From the NCBI GenBank assembly GCA_020027655.1, contig JAHKKJ010000034.1, positions 1 to 14,391 of the forward strand: a stretch of 14,391 nucleotides of DNA. Direction: 5' to 3'. The notes beneath the pieces are model-generated. The model had not been told where the DNA came from, did no database searches, and saw only the letters and a program-made list of their open reading frames with translations. The position numbers and the translations under genes are program-made. The number at the start of each line of letters is the position of its first letter. Positions within the stretch are counted from its first letter, which is position 1. Positions 1-7,505 of the stretch are shown one piece after another. The stretch is from Deltaproteobacteria bacterium. Its GTDB lineage: Bacteria; Desulfobacterota; Binatia; UBA9968.

Positions 1-245
1 ATGATCTGCTGGGCCAGCTCTTTCTGCGCCTCCCAATCGTACCGATGCACTATATTTCTACCCACCTCGGTCGCGTGTCTTGCCGATTCCACGGTAATTC
101 GGTGATCTTGAAAATAAGACCTGGAGTCGACCGGATATTGGAAAAGAAAAATCACGGCCCTTCCTGGTCTAGCCAATGTCTCAAGACAAGGCATGAGCTT
201 CTGTACGGAATCATGCTTCGTCATAATTACCAATACTTTTTCCAT
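1..245 (-). CDS. Small UspA-like hypothetical protein, N-terminal 81 residues, runs off window
   Basis: The minus strand is open from an ATG at 245-243 to the window edge and has no stop here. The product begins MEKVLVIMTKHDSVQKLMPC, continues ETLARPGRAVIFLFQYPVDS, and ends near HRYDWEAQKELAQQI. A hydrophobic beta strand (VLVIM), an amphipathic helix, a second strand (AVIFLFQYPV) and further helices give the alternating alpha/beta pattern of UspA-like or Rossmann-type folds. I recognise a resemblance to short UspA-like proteins of uncultured bacteria but cannot name a family. The start is weakly supported by a GAGAG about 5 nt upstream, and better by a -24/-12 promoter at 308-322 that would start transcription near 296. 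It lies downstream of, and in the same direction as, the response regulator gene but is separated by about 460 bp with its own promoter, so it is probably an independent unit. Function is unknown. Confidence 0.75.
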   Translation of the reverse strand, partial: MEKVLVIMTKHDSVQKLMPCLETLARPGRAVIFLFQYPVDSRSYFQDHRITVESARHATEVGRNIVHRYDWEAQKELAQQI

Positions 246-307
246 CGCGGCTCTCGTGGCAATTCCCGAACTCGATTCTGACTCTGATTCTCTGGATCGA
301 CTTTTGT

Positions 308-322
308 GCACTTGCCATGCCA
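308..322 (-). promoter_or_regulatory. Sigma-54 (-24/-12) promoter for the UspA-like gene
   Basis: The minus strand reads TGGCATGGCAAGTGC. The -24 GG and -12 GC have the exact spacing of the RpoN consensus TGGCAC-N5-TTGC, with one change in the -24 box and one in the -12 box. Predicted transcription start is near 296, about 50 nt before the ATG at 245. A pair of probable activator sites lies 94-140 bp upstream (416-462). Confidence 0.7.
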
Positions 323-415
323 ACCTTTCAGAACCACGATCTAAGTAAGTTTACGCGCCGTTTTTGCTGCAGATCATTTGCACCAGCTTCGATTCAGTCG
401 CTGCAGGCCCCATTT

Positions 416-462
416 GATGGGTACTCTTGGATACAGGGGGTGTCTAACAAAATTCACTCCCC
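416..462. promoter_or_regulatory. Putative paired activator sites (UAS) upstream of the 308-322 promoter
   Basis: Two 20-bp sites lie side by side. Site 1 (416-435) reads GATGGGTACTCTTGGATACA, matching 16 of 20 positions of the site at 10242-10261 (GGTGTGAACTTTTGGATACA). Site 2 starts at 439 with GGTGTCTAACAAAATTCAC, nearly the same as 10220-10239 (GGTGTCTACAAAATTACACC). Site 2 is also an imperfect palindrome with G-rich left arm (435-442) and CACTCCCC right arm (455-462). The distance to the -24/-12 element is typical for an NtrC-class enhancer. Which activator binds is inference. Confidence 0.55.
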
Positions 463-704
463 TCGTAATACAGCAAGATGATGAAAATAAACTCGATCGG
501 ATCCTGCAGCACTGGCTTTTTAAAGGATCAATTCATGGTCAAAAGTGCCTATCGATAAATTGACGCCGATCATCGATGAAAATTTTCCCGCACAGTCATC
601 CCTTCCAGATCGTAGATAGGCGCGCTGTTGAAGTGAGTAACGTGACGGCAATAAAGGAATGGATCAGGAATCATGGTTTTTGCCCCTTGCGAGAAAACCA
701 GCTT
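463..704. other. Intergenic stretch with no recognisable gene
   Basis: Between the activator sites and the 3' end of the response regulator I find no convincing coding frame on either strand, no T-tract terminator and no RNA gene. Short plus-strand open frames here (for example 576-794) lack a ribosome binding site and protein-like composition. If the response regulator truly ends at 791, this gap extends to 790. Confidence 0.5.
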
Positions 705-2138
705 TCATCCACTGAAATGACTCCTCGCGATATGAATTACTTTGCACCGCCTGACAATTTCGCGGTGTCTTTCTGCGCCGAAGGCCACTCTTAAGACACG
801 CTGGTGTGGAAAAAAAGATTCAGGCGATATTGAAGGGAGTCGAGCGGCGGCGGCACGATTTCCCTGGGTTTGTGCCAGGGCACCGACAATCACTTCACGA
901 CGGTATTCATCGACGCTCTCATGATAAGAGACGGGCGTTGGGCGGTTGTCGATTTCTCCCTCCGCCGCGACAATTCCTGGAGATAGATCTTCGATTTGAA
1001 TGATTGGAGGTTGGCCGAGAACGACGGCTCTTTCGATAACGTTCGCCAGCTCGCGCACATTTCCCGGCCAATCGTAGGCGTTAAGCGCTTCCAAAGCCTC
1101 CTGGGATATCTCGGTGAAGCTCTTTTTTGACTCGATGGAAAATCGTTGCATAAAGAACTGCGCCAAAACCGGCACATCTTCTTTTCGGCCTCTTAAGGGA
1201 GGGAGTACGATGGGAACGACGTTGATGCGGTAATACAAATCCTCGCGGAATCGCCCTTCTTTGACGGCGGCTTCCAGGTTGCGGTTGGTGGCGGCGATGA
1301 TTCTCACGTCGACCCGAATAAGCTGGGTGCCGCCCACCCGCTCAAACTCCCGCTCCTGGAGAAATCGCAGGAGCTTAGCCTGAAGTTCCTCGGAGATATC
1401 GCCGACTTCGTCGAGAAATACCGTTCCGCCATTGGCGATTTCGATCTTTCCTCTTTTGAGCTGGCTAGCGCCGGTAAAAGCGCCTTTTTCGTAACCGAAC
1501 AGTTCGCTCTCCAACAGTTCCTTCGAGAGACCAACGCAATTGATGGCAATAAAGGGCCGGTCCTTTCTCTCGCTCCAGTTGTGAATCGCCCGGGCGAACA
1601 GCTCTTTGCCTGTCCCGCTCTCACCCAGTAATAGAATCGTGCTCTTGCTTCCCGCAGCTTTCTTTGCGCCGCTGATGGCGGCGTTGAGCTTCGCGCTAGT
1701 GCCGGCGACGAGGCGATAACGCTTGTCGACTTCTTCGGAAAGCACCTCCTTTTCGCGGCGGAGCCGTTGCCTTTCCATGGCTTTCTCCACCACAAGCGCG
1801 ATGTGGTTTGCTTTAAAAGGCTTTGGAATAAAATCATAGGCGCCTTCTTTCATCGCCTCCACTGCCAGATCTACAGAACCGTACGCCGTAATCATGACCA
1901 CGGGAAAATCCTTCTCCCGTGCGCGGATCTCGCGGAGCACGTCGAGGCCCTTCATGCCCGGCATTTCGATATCGAGGAAAACCATTTGCGGGTCCTGGTG
2001 ATCGATTAACTCCAAAGCTTGTTTTCCGTCGGATGCCCGGGCGACCCGATAGCCAAGGGATTCCAGACGGTCTCCCAACGCCTCTTGAATATAAGGATCA
2101 TCATCAACCACAAGGATGGTCTCACCAAGAGTAGTCAT
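705..2138 (-). CDS. NtrC-family sigma-54 response regulator (receiver-AAA+-Fis), C-terminal HTH apparently disrupted
   Basis: Phosphorylation-controlled activator of sigma-54 RNA polymerase, cytoplasmic. The receiver domain spans residues 5-120, with acidic D12-D14, phosphoacceptor D56 (FLDIEMPG), T84 and K106. The AAA+ domain spans about 143-375, with Walker A GESGTGKE (172-179), intact sigma-54 contact loop GAFTGA (219-224), Walker B GGTVFLDEV (237-245) and ATNRNLEAAV ahead of FREDLYYRINV. The Fis helix-turn-helix begins normally (DEYRREVIVGALAQTQGN, RAAAARL). It then turns into the un-Fis-like tail PSISPESFFPHQRVL and runs 40-50 residues too far. Removing one base near 835-837 gives a frame that continues LQYRLNLFFHTSVS and stops at 791-793, close to a normal family length but still a poor recognition helix. 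A frameshift or decay is likely. The ATG overlaps the kinase stop (ATGA), so the two are translationally coupled partners. Confidence 0.88.
   Translation of the reverse strand: MTTLGETILVVDDDPYIQEALGDRLESLGYRVARASDGKQALELIDHQDPQMVFLDIEMPGMKGLDVLREIRAREKDFPVVMITAYGSVDLAVEAMKEGAYDFIPKPFKANHIALVVEKAMERQRLRREKEVLSEEVDKRYRLVAGTSAKLNAAISGAKKAAGSKSTILLLGESGTGKELFARAIHNWSERKDRPFIAINCVGLSKELLESELFGYEKGAFTGASQLKRGKIEIANGGTVFLDEVGDISEELQAKLLRFLQEREFERVGGTQLIRVDVRIIAATNRNLEAAVKEGRFREDLYYRINVVPIVLPPLRGRKEDVPVLAQFFMQRFSIESKKSFTEISQEALEALNAYDWPGNVRELANVIERAVVLGQPPIIQIEDLSPGIVAAEGEIDNRPTPVSYHESVDEYRREVIVGALAQTQGNRAAAARLPSISPESFFPHQRVLRVAFGAERHREIVRRCKVIHIARSHFSG
745..767. repeat. Inverted repeat CACCGC / GCGGTG near the end of the response regulator
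   Basis: CACCGC (745-750) and GCGGTG (762-767) are perfect inverted arms around an 11-nt spacer. No T-run follows on either strand, so it is not a classical intrinsic terminator. If the regulator reading frame really ends at 791, this hairpin would lie 24-46 nt beyond the stop and could mark the 3' end of the operon transcript. Confidence 0.35.
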
Positions 2139-5100
2139 AAGCCTCTTTCTACGCTGACGGTTGCGTCCGTATCATGCGGACTGTGCGCCGGAATACTGAA
2201 GGAGAAACTGCTGCCTCTGCCAACGACGCTTTCAACTCGGATTTTTCCCCCATGCATCTCCACAAGCTTCTTGGAGATCGCCAGACCGAGCCCCACTCCC
2301 TTGGATTTGTCTCGGCCCGGCTGACTCATCTGATAGAACTCGTCAAAGATTTTCGTGGCTTCCTCCGGCGGAATGCCGGGGCCCGTGTCGGTTATGGAAA
2401 CCTGCAGCCATGCGTCGTTTGTGGAATTCACCTCCATACTTACTTTACCTAAAGTGGGCGTAAACTTGACCGCATTGCCGATGAGGTTCGTTAACACCTG
2501 AGTGACCTTATCCCGGTCCGCCCAGGCCATTGAATGACCATTGATTGAACCGATTTCGACGGTGATCTGTTTTTCTTCCGCCATCGGCTTCAAGGTATCT
2601 CTGACTTCACGCAGCAGTCTCATCATCGAGAAGCTCGTCGGTTTCAACGCCGCCTTGCCCGCCTCGATAACCGACAGATCGAGCAGATCATTGATCAGCC
2701 GCTCAAGGCGCTCGGTGCTCTCTCTAATACCGATCATATAGTTCGCTTGCTTGGCCGTCAGGGGTCCGGTCACGCCATCGAGCAGATTATCCGCCAGACC
2801 TTCAATCGCGGTGAGCGGTGTTCTTAGCTCATGGGAGACATTAGAGACAAAGCTGGACTTCAGCCGGTCAAGTTCCTTGAGTTTTTCATTGGCCATCTTT
2901 ATTTCTTCATTATAACGGGCCAACTCCTGCGTCCGATCCTTGAGCTCCTGGAACAAATGGACGTTGTCGAGCGCGATCGCGGCCTGATTGGCGAAAGTGG
3001 TCAGCAAATTAATTTGACCTTCGGTAAATGGCCGAGCCTCGCGGCGGGTCAAGACAATCGCGCCAACGAGTTTGTTCTCCTTGAGCATCGGCGCCGCGAC
3101 CACCGCGCAAATCCCCTCACGACGATAGATTTCCGGCGGGGAAAACCTCGGATCGGCGAAAATATCGGCTGTGTGAACCGATCGTAACTCCAAACCCGCT
3201 CTTCTGAGGGGGGTTTCCGGCCCGGGTCGGATCGGCAAATCCCGCAGGTAAGCCAGGACCTCGGGTGAAATATTATCGGTAGCCACGGAAAGGCAAAACT
3301 GTTCCCCATCAAAGACGAACGTCGCGCCACTATCCGCCTCACAGAGCCGTAACGCATTGTTATGGATGGTCGCCAACACGGCCCCGAGTTCCGTGGGTGA
3401 GCTCGCCATAACCTGGAGTACTTTGGCGATTTCGGTTTGCTGCTCCAATGACTCCATAAGTTCCTGATTGGTCGTTTCCAGCGCAGCCGTTTTTTCCCTC
3501 AATTCTTCAAAGAGATTGATGTTATCGATGGCCGGTCCAATTTGATCGGCCATCGAGCTCATCAAACGGATCTCCTGCTCCGTGAGCTGTCGCGGCAACC
3601 GCCCATTACATGCAATCGCGCCTAAGGACTTTCCCTTTGCGTTGATGGGGATTGCAGCGAAAAATCTATAGCCGACCGTTTTTGATCCCTTGCTGTGGCT
3701 CAGTTCAGCGTAGCGCGGTTCATTCTGCACGTCCTCAAAGATAATAGGTTCGCCGGTTTCCGCTGCTTTGCCGACGATCCCTTGTCCCAGTCCAAAAGCC
3801 CTTTGGATAAAACCCTCCGGGTTATAACCGGAAGCGGCCCGCACGCGGAACTCTCTTTGCTGGTGGTCCAGAAGATAAATCCGGGTTGAATCGAGCCCAA
3901 AAACATCCGTGATCTTCTCAGCTACCTCTTGCAGGATCGGATCCAAATCCAAGGATTGGGTTGCGGTCGCGGCCACATCAAAAAGCGCCGCCAGCTCCCT
4001 GGTTCTCTGTTGCACTTTATCTTCCAGCGATTGATAGGAGTTTTTGATTTCGTCTACCATTTTGTTGAATTGTTCCGCGAGAACTTCGATGTCATCGCCG
4101 GTCTTGATTTCGAGATGATGGTTCAAATCCCCTTTGCCGATTTTTTCAACGCCACGGCGCAGCGCTTCCAGAGGACGGACCACGCGGCGCGCTACATAGA
4201 CGGTGGCCAAGAAGGCGATGCCCAAACCGATCGTTACCAAAGTGTATGTGCGCAGCAGTGAAGCATAGAGCGGTTCATACGCCTCTGCGAGCGGCCGCTC
4301 AACGATGACTGCCCAGTCGAGGCTTGGAAGATAAGCGTATGAGCTCAATACCTCCTCACCGTTTAAACCCTGCGTCACTATGCTTTCCGGCTTTTGAATG
4401 TTGGGAGCGGGACGCAAAGCCGATTTGACCTGCTCCAGGTAACCTGCCTTGTGTCTTTGCAAGACCATACTGATATTCGGGTGGGCGATTACGTCCCCCG
4501 ACCTAGCCACGATATAAGCATAGCCCGCCTTGCCCACGTGAATGTCCCGGACGATTTCCCAAATGTAACTAAGATTCACTTCGGCCTGGAGAACACCGAT
4601 AACACTTCCGGGAAACTCCTCAATGGGCACGGCCATCGTCATGTAAGGCTCGGATCCTCGGACGAAATAAACCGGACCAAAAAAAGTGGCGCCTTGTCTT
4701 GCCTGCAAAAAAGCGACGGATTTGGCATAATCCGTCTCTTCGTTAGGAAGAATCGCGCGAAACCGGGACACGTGAAGGCGAGGTGCGCCGTCACGGTCGA
4801 TGGCTGCAGCCTCGCTGATTGCCGGGGCCACATAAAGGAGCTTCATCAATTCGAATTTGTTTGCCGGCGCAAATCCTCGTTCGGCAATCTCCCGGCTGAG
4901 GCTCGTCGATTTCATTTGCCCTTCGATGGTCAAGATGTACTGCGCTATCTTTGCGAGCGCCGCATTGGCGGTTTCGCCTTGAAGCATTCCAATCTGCTCC
5001 CGGGTCTCATAAGAGCGAAAATAAATCTCCGTGAGGCCACTCAGGATCATTCCGCCGCCGATCAAAGTCACGAAAATGAAGAAGTAGTTGCGGACCAGCC

Positions 5101-5164
5101 TGCCTCGACGCCGGCCAAAGGAACCAACAATTGAAAGCTTCGGTAAGAGTTGTCGGACTCGCAT
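2135..5164 (-). CDS. Membrane sensor histidine kinase, dCache-HAMP-GAF-GAF-HisKA-HATPase
   Basis: A 1009-aa sensor that autophosphorylates on histidine and passes phosphate to the overlapping response regulator. A basic N-terminus is followed by TM1 (about 27-47), a periplasmic dCache-like sensory region (about 50-300, including GKAGYAYIVARSGDVIAHPN at 211-230, a typical Cache strand pattern), TM2 (about 306-325) and HAMP (325-385). Two GAF domains follow (about 392-550 and 578-735), then a coiled coil (738-768). HisKA has H-box SHELRTP with H778. HATPase has N-box N897, G1 DTGPGIP (926-932) and G2 GVGLGL (956-961). All catalytic motifs are intact. The ATG at 5164 lacks a strong ribosome binding site, but the gene starts only 27 nt after the binding-protein stop, so read-through translation is plausible. 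Periplasmic Cache plus two GAFs means it probably integrates an external ligand with internal signals. Confidence 0.93.
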   Translation of the reverse strand: MRVRQLLPKLSIVGSFGRRRGRLVRNYFFIFVTLIGGGMILSGLTEIYFRSYETREQIGMLQGETANAALAKIAQYILTIEGQMKSTSLSREIAERGFAPANKFELMKLLYVAPAISEAAAIDRDGAPRLHVSRFRAILPNEETDYAKSVAFLQARQGATFFGPVYFVRGSEPYMTMAVPIEEFPGSVIGVLQAEVNLSYIWEIVRDIHVGKAGYAYIVARSGDVIAHPNISMVLQRHKAGYLEQVKSALRPAPNIQKPESIVTQGLNGEEVLSSYAYLPSLDWAVIVERPLAEAYEPLYASLLRTYTLVTIGLGIAFLATVYVARRVVRPLEALRRGVEKIGKGDLNHHLEIKTGDDIEVLAEQFNKMVDEIKNSYQSLEDKVQQRTRELAALFDVAATATQSLDLDPILQEVAEKITDVFGLDSTRIYLLDHQQREFRVRAASGYNPEGFIQRAFGLGQGIVGKAAETGEPIIFEDVQNEPRYAELSHSKGSKTVGYRFFAAIPINAKGKSLGAIACNGRLPRQLTEQEIRLMSSMADQIGPAIDNINLFEELREKTAALETTNQELMESLEQQTEIAKVLQVMASSPTELGAVLATIHNNALRLCEADSGATFVFDGEQFCLSVATDNISPEVLAYLRDLPIRPGPETPLRRAGLELRSVHTADIFADPRFSPPEIYRREGICAVVAAPMLKENKLVGAIVLTRREARPFTEGQINLLTTFANQAAIALDNVHLFQELKDRTQELARYNEEIKMANEKLKELDRLKSSFVSNVSHELRTPLTAIEGLADNLLDGVTGPLTAKQANYMIGIRESTERLERLINDLLDLSVIEAGKAALKPTSFSMMRLLREVRDTLKPMAEEKQITVEIGSINGHSMAWADRDKVTQVLTNLIGNAVKFTPTLGKVSMEVNSTNDAWLQVSITDTGPGIPPEEATKIFDEFYQMSQPGRDKSKGVGLGLAISKKLVEMHGGKIRVESVVGRGSSFSFSIPAHSPHDTDATVSVERGL

Positions 5165-5191
5165 GGAGCGTGTTTTTTCGCGGTACCGTGG

Positions 5192-6190
5192 CTATCTAAA
5201 AACTCTGTCCGCCAGCATTAACATCTCAGGGGCAATTTTTAGACCGATCTCCGACGCAACTTTGCTATTGATCACCAGCTCGAACTTCCGCGGCGTTTCC
5301 ACGGGTAGATCCTGAGGCTTCGCTCCTTTGAAGATCCGATCCACGAACCAGGCGCCTCGATAACCCAAAGAGTACAAGTCCGGTGCATAGCTTAACAAAA
5401 CGTTCTGCTCGGCTACCTGAAAGGCATTGCAGCCAAATAACGGCAGCTTGCGTTTCATCGCAGCCGCCGCTAAGCCCTCCGCGTCTTTAAACAAGCCGGA
5501 ACAAAAGACAAATACGCCACCCCTCATTGCCGGGTTGGGGAGCGAAGCAATCTTGCGCGACGCTTCAGCACTGGATGTGACCGGCAACTCGATTAGATGA
5601 ATGCCCAGCCATGAGGCCACGACAGCGAGTCTTTTCCAGCTTTCGCCGAGAGCCGGAGATTTTAGCCGGCCGTCGAACAGGACCCCGACTCTATCAAGAG
5701 AAGGCACGACCTGCTTAAAAACTTCCAACTGCTTGCCTAAGTTTTCGCTATCTGTAAAAAAGGTCAACCCTGTAAGGTTAGTCCCGGGACTTGCCAGCGA
5801 ACGAACAAAACCAGATTTGACCGGATCGGCCGCGGGCAGGAAAACCATTGGAGTACTTGGAGCAATGTCTTTGGCGACGTTAGTTTCCGTCGTCCCGAGC
5901 GTCACCAACACGTCCACGCGCTGTCTTTGAAGCAGTGACTTCAGAGTGCCGCGGAGTTCCTCGTTGCTTCCGCCGTCGATGCGTTGCCAATTTAGATTTT
6001 CCCCCTCTATGTATTTGAGTTCCTCCAACCCGTCGCGCAGGCCGTTCACCTGAGGTTGGAGCCGAATATTACGGCCCTCCATGACGATCGCAACATGAAG
6101 AGGGCCCGGTTTCTTGGCCGGACCTATTCCCAGTCCCATCGCGGCCGCCAGTGCGAGGAGAAGCATGCAGCAAACTGTTTTCGTCGTCAT
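5192..6190 (-). CDS. ABC_sub_bind (TrpX-like) periplasmic substrate-binding protein
   Basis: 332 aa. It begins with a signal peptide (MTTKTVCCMLLLALAAAMGL, residues 1-20, then GIGPAKK). The mature part has the periplasmic-binding type I layout of the ABC_sub_bind family (PF04392): strand HVAIVMEG, GLRDGLEELKYIEGENLNW, ITDGG-like RIDGGSNEEL, LVTLGTTETNVAKDI, PMVFLPAADPVKSGFV, SPGTNLTGLT, and a C-terminal YSLGYRGAWFVDRIFKGAKP. Family members usually feed amino acids or aromatic compounds to a permease and ATPase. Neither is present in this window; instead the next gene is a Cache-domain sensor kinase 27 nt away. I infer it may act as a ligand-presenting partner of that kinase. No lipobox is evident. 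The gap to the upstream DUF1329 gene is 70 nt with no visible terminator. Confidence 0.9.
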   Translation of the reverse strand: MTTKTVCCMLLLALAAAMGLGIGPAKKPGPLHVAIVMEGRNIRLQPQVNGLRDGLEELKYIEGENLNWQRIDGGSNEELRGTLKSLLQRQRVDVLVTLGTTETNVAKDIAPSTPMVFLPAADPVKSGFVRSLASPGTNLTGLTFFTDSENLGKQLEVFKQVVPSLDRVGVLFDGRLKSPALGESWKRLAVVASWLGIHLIELPVTSSAEASRKIASLPNPAMRGGVFVFCSGLFKDAEGLAAAAMKRKLPLFGCNAFQVAEQNVLLSYAPDLYSLGYRGAWFVDRIFKGAKPQDLPVETPRKFELVINSKVASEIGLKIAPEMLMLADRVFR

Positions 6191-6260
6191 GTGCGCCTAA
6201 CCCTTGCTAAAAATCGTTGGCTCAAGTAAACCGCAGCTCAGTTTATTCATGACGGTGCGT

Positions 6261-7484
6261 TCATCGGATGGCACCGCCCCGCATGACTGTTTGAAGCGTC
6301 GCAAGGGTAAAGAGGCTAGGTTGGTAGCCCTGGTTGTATGCCCTCGTGGAAGTCACGAGGGTTGATCGTCCATTCTGGACGTTCATCATCACAACTGTTC
6401 CTATTGAAAGGATCGGCTGCCCGTCACTCAATTTGACCGGCGTACGGAAAGCAAATTGCTCCTTCCAATAGTTTCCCTGTGCATCCCAGACAAGCGTCCA
6501 GAGGGTTTCAAAATAATTCTTGTCGATATACAGGACTTTTTTTGGATAACAATAATTGGAGTCTTTGGGTATAATCTCCAAGGCATAAGTCTGTTGGATC
6601 TCCCACTCTTCTTCCAACGGTAAGTAATCCCCCCTCTTCCGATTGAACGGAAGTTGTGCCTGCGAAAAGTTTGCAAGCATTTGCTTTTCACCGAGGAACT
6701 TATAGCTAAAATCTGTCATCTTGCCGTTAAAGCTTTTGATATCATCAAAATTGAACTCGCTGGGAGCTAGCGTGCCGCACCTTTGGATCGGCGGCGCGCG
6801 TCGGACCCGGCGTATGCTAGGAACATAGACATATAGATCGTCTTCTCGATTACGATCCACATATCGTATCTCCAGAGTCGTGGTGCCCGAGGTATCACGG
6901 GGATATTCGTCGGCGCGGATCTGCATCCAGTCGATATGTTCGTATCCCGACAGATTAGGCTTTGGCTCTAACGTGACCCGACCACGAGTCCTAATAAAGT
7001 GATGAATAACGTCCGCCCGACGCTCGGATCCATCTCTTTCAATAACGTCACGGATGATCTTTCCTGTTTTGGTTCCCCCTCCCTCTCTAACGTCATCCCC
7101 TAACCACCGCCAGTAAAAATTCCAGGCGAGCTTGAATCCAGCCTGAGAGTCGTGCGGATCAAAATGAGGAAACGGAAGCCCGGCCACATAATTGAGAAGC
7201 TCTCCATTGCGGCCTAATCGTACCTGACTCGAGTATTTTTCGGTCGCCTCTAAATACTCCCTTGGTGGTTTAAAATTCTTAGATTCTTTGATCTTGAAAG
7301 AATAACCTTGCTTGATACGGTTAAGGAGGTTTTCACCTACCATGCCCTTCACCTTTTCCCAGTTCTCCGGTCCGATGGCATCACCCGGCTTTAGGTCCGC
7401 TTCGCTCGCGGAGCAGTGGGATGAAATCGCTAAAAGCGTCAAAAGGATCGCTCCGCCTGCGAATTGCGCCCCCAGAATTGTCAT
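6261..7484 (-). CDS. DUF1329 exported protein, third copy in tandem
   Basis: 407 aa, PF07044 family (LolA-like envelope protein of unknown function). A signal peptide covers about residues 1-27 (ending near CSASEA), followed by the shared LKPGDAIGPENWEKVKGMVG opening. Family-type blocks are AWNFYWRWLGDD, GYEHIDWMQIRADEYPRDTS, GTTTLEIRYVD, IRRVRRAPPIQRCG, YCYPKKVLYID and the tail LFTLATLQTVMRGGAIR. By eye it is about two-thirds identical to each of the two upstream copies. The start is strongly supported by AGGAGG at 7494-7499, 9 nt before the ATG, the best ribosome binding site in the operon. It starts 21 nt after the second copy. DUF1329 genes are commonly found near DUF1302 and MMPL/RND exporter genes, none of which is in this window. 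Probable site of action is the periplasm or outer membrane. Confidence 0.9.
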   Translation of the reverse strand: MTILGAQFAGGAILLTLLAISSHCSASEADLKPGDAIGPENWEKVKGMVGENLLNRIKQGYSFKIKESKNFKPPREYLEATEKYSSQVRLGRNGELLNYVAGLPFPHFDPHDSQAGFKLAWNFYWRWLGDDVREGGGTKTGKIIRDVIERDGSERRADVIHHFIRTRGRVTLEPKPNLSGYEHIDWMQIRADEYPRDTSGTTTLEIRYVDRNREDDLYVYVPSIRRVRRAPPIQRCGTLAPSEFNFDDIKSFNGKMTDFSYKFLGEKQMLANFSQAQLPFNRKRGDYLPLEEEWEIQQTYALEIIPKDSNYCYPKKVLYIDKNYFETLWTLVWDAQGNYWKEQFAFRTPVKLSDGQPILSIGTVVMMNVQNGRSTLVTSTRAYNQGYQPSLFTLATLQTVMRGGAIR

Positions 7485-7505
7485 TTCGTCCGGCCTCCTG
7501 CTTAT

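Noticed and set aside
576..794. Plus-strand 72-codon frame after the UspA-like gene
   Set aside because: No ribosome binding site, no recognisable motif, and it overlaps the response regulator 3' end in antisense.
1304..1837. Minus-strand open frame of 177 codons
   Set aside because: Shifted frame inside the response regulator AAA+ domain, rich in Arg and Ser as expected of a shadow frame.
4394..5134. Plus-strand open frame of 246 codons
   Set aside because: It lies wholly antisense to the sensor kinase coding sequence, whose domains are unmistakable. Its product has no recognisable motif and no ribosome binding site.
7380..7484. Lipoprotein signal in the third DUF1329 copy because of the Cys in ISSHCSAS
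   Set aside because: The residues before the Cys (S-S-H) do not fit a lipobox; an ordinary signal peptidase I site after ASEA or SAS is more likely.
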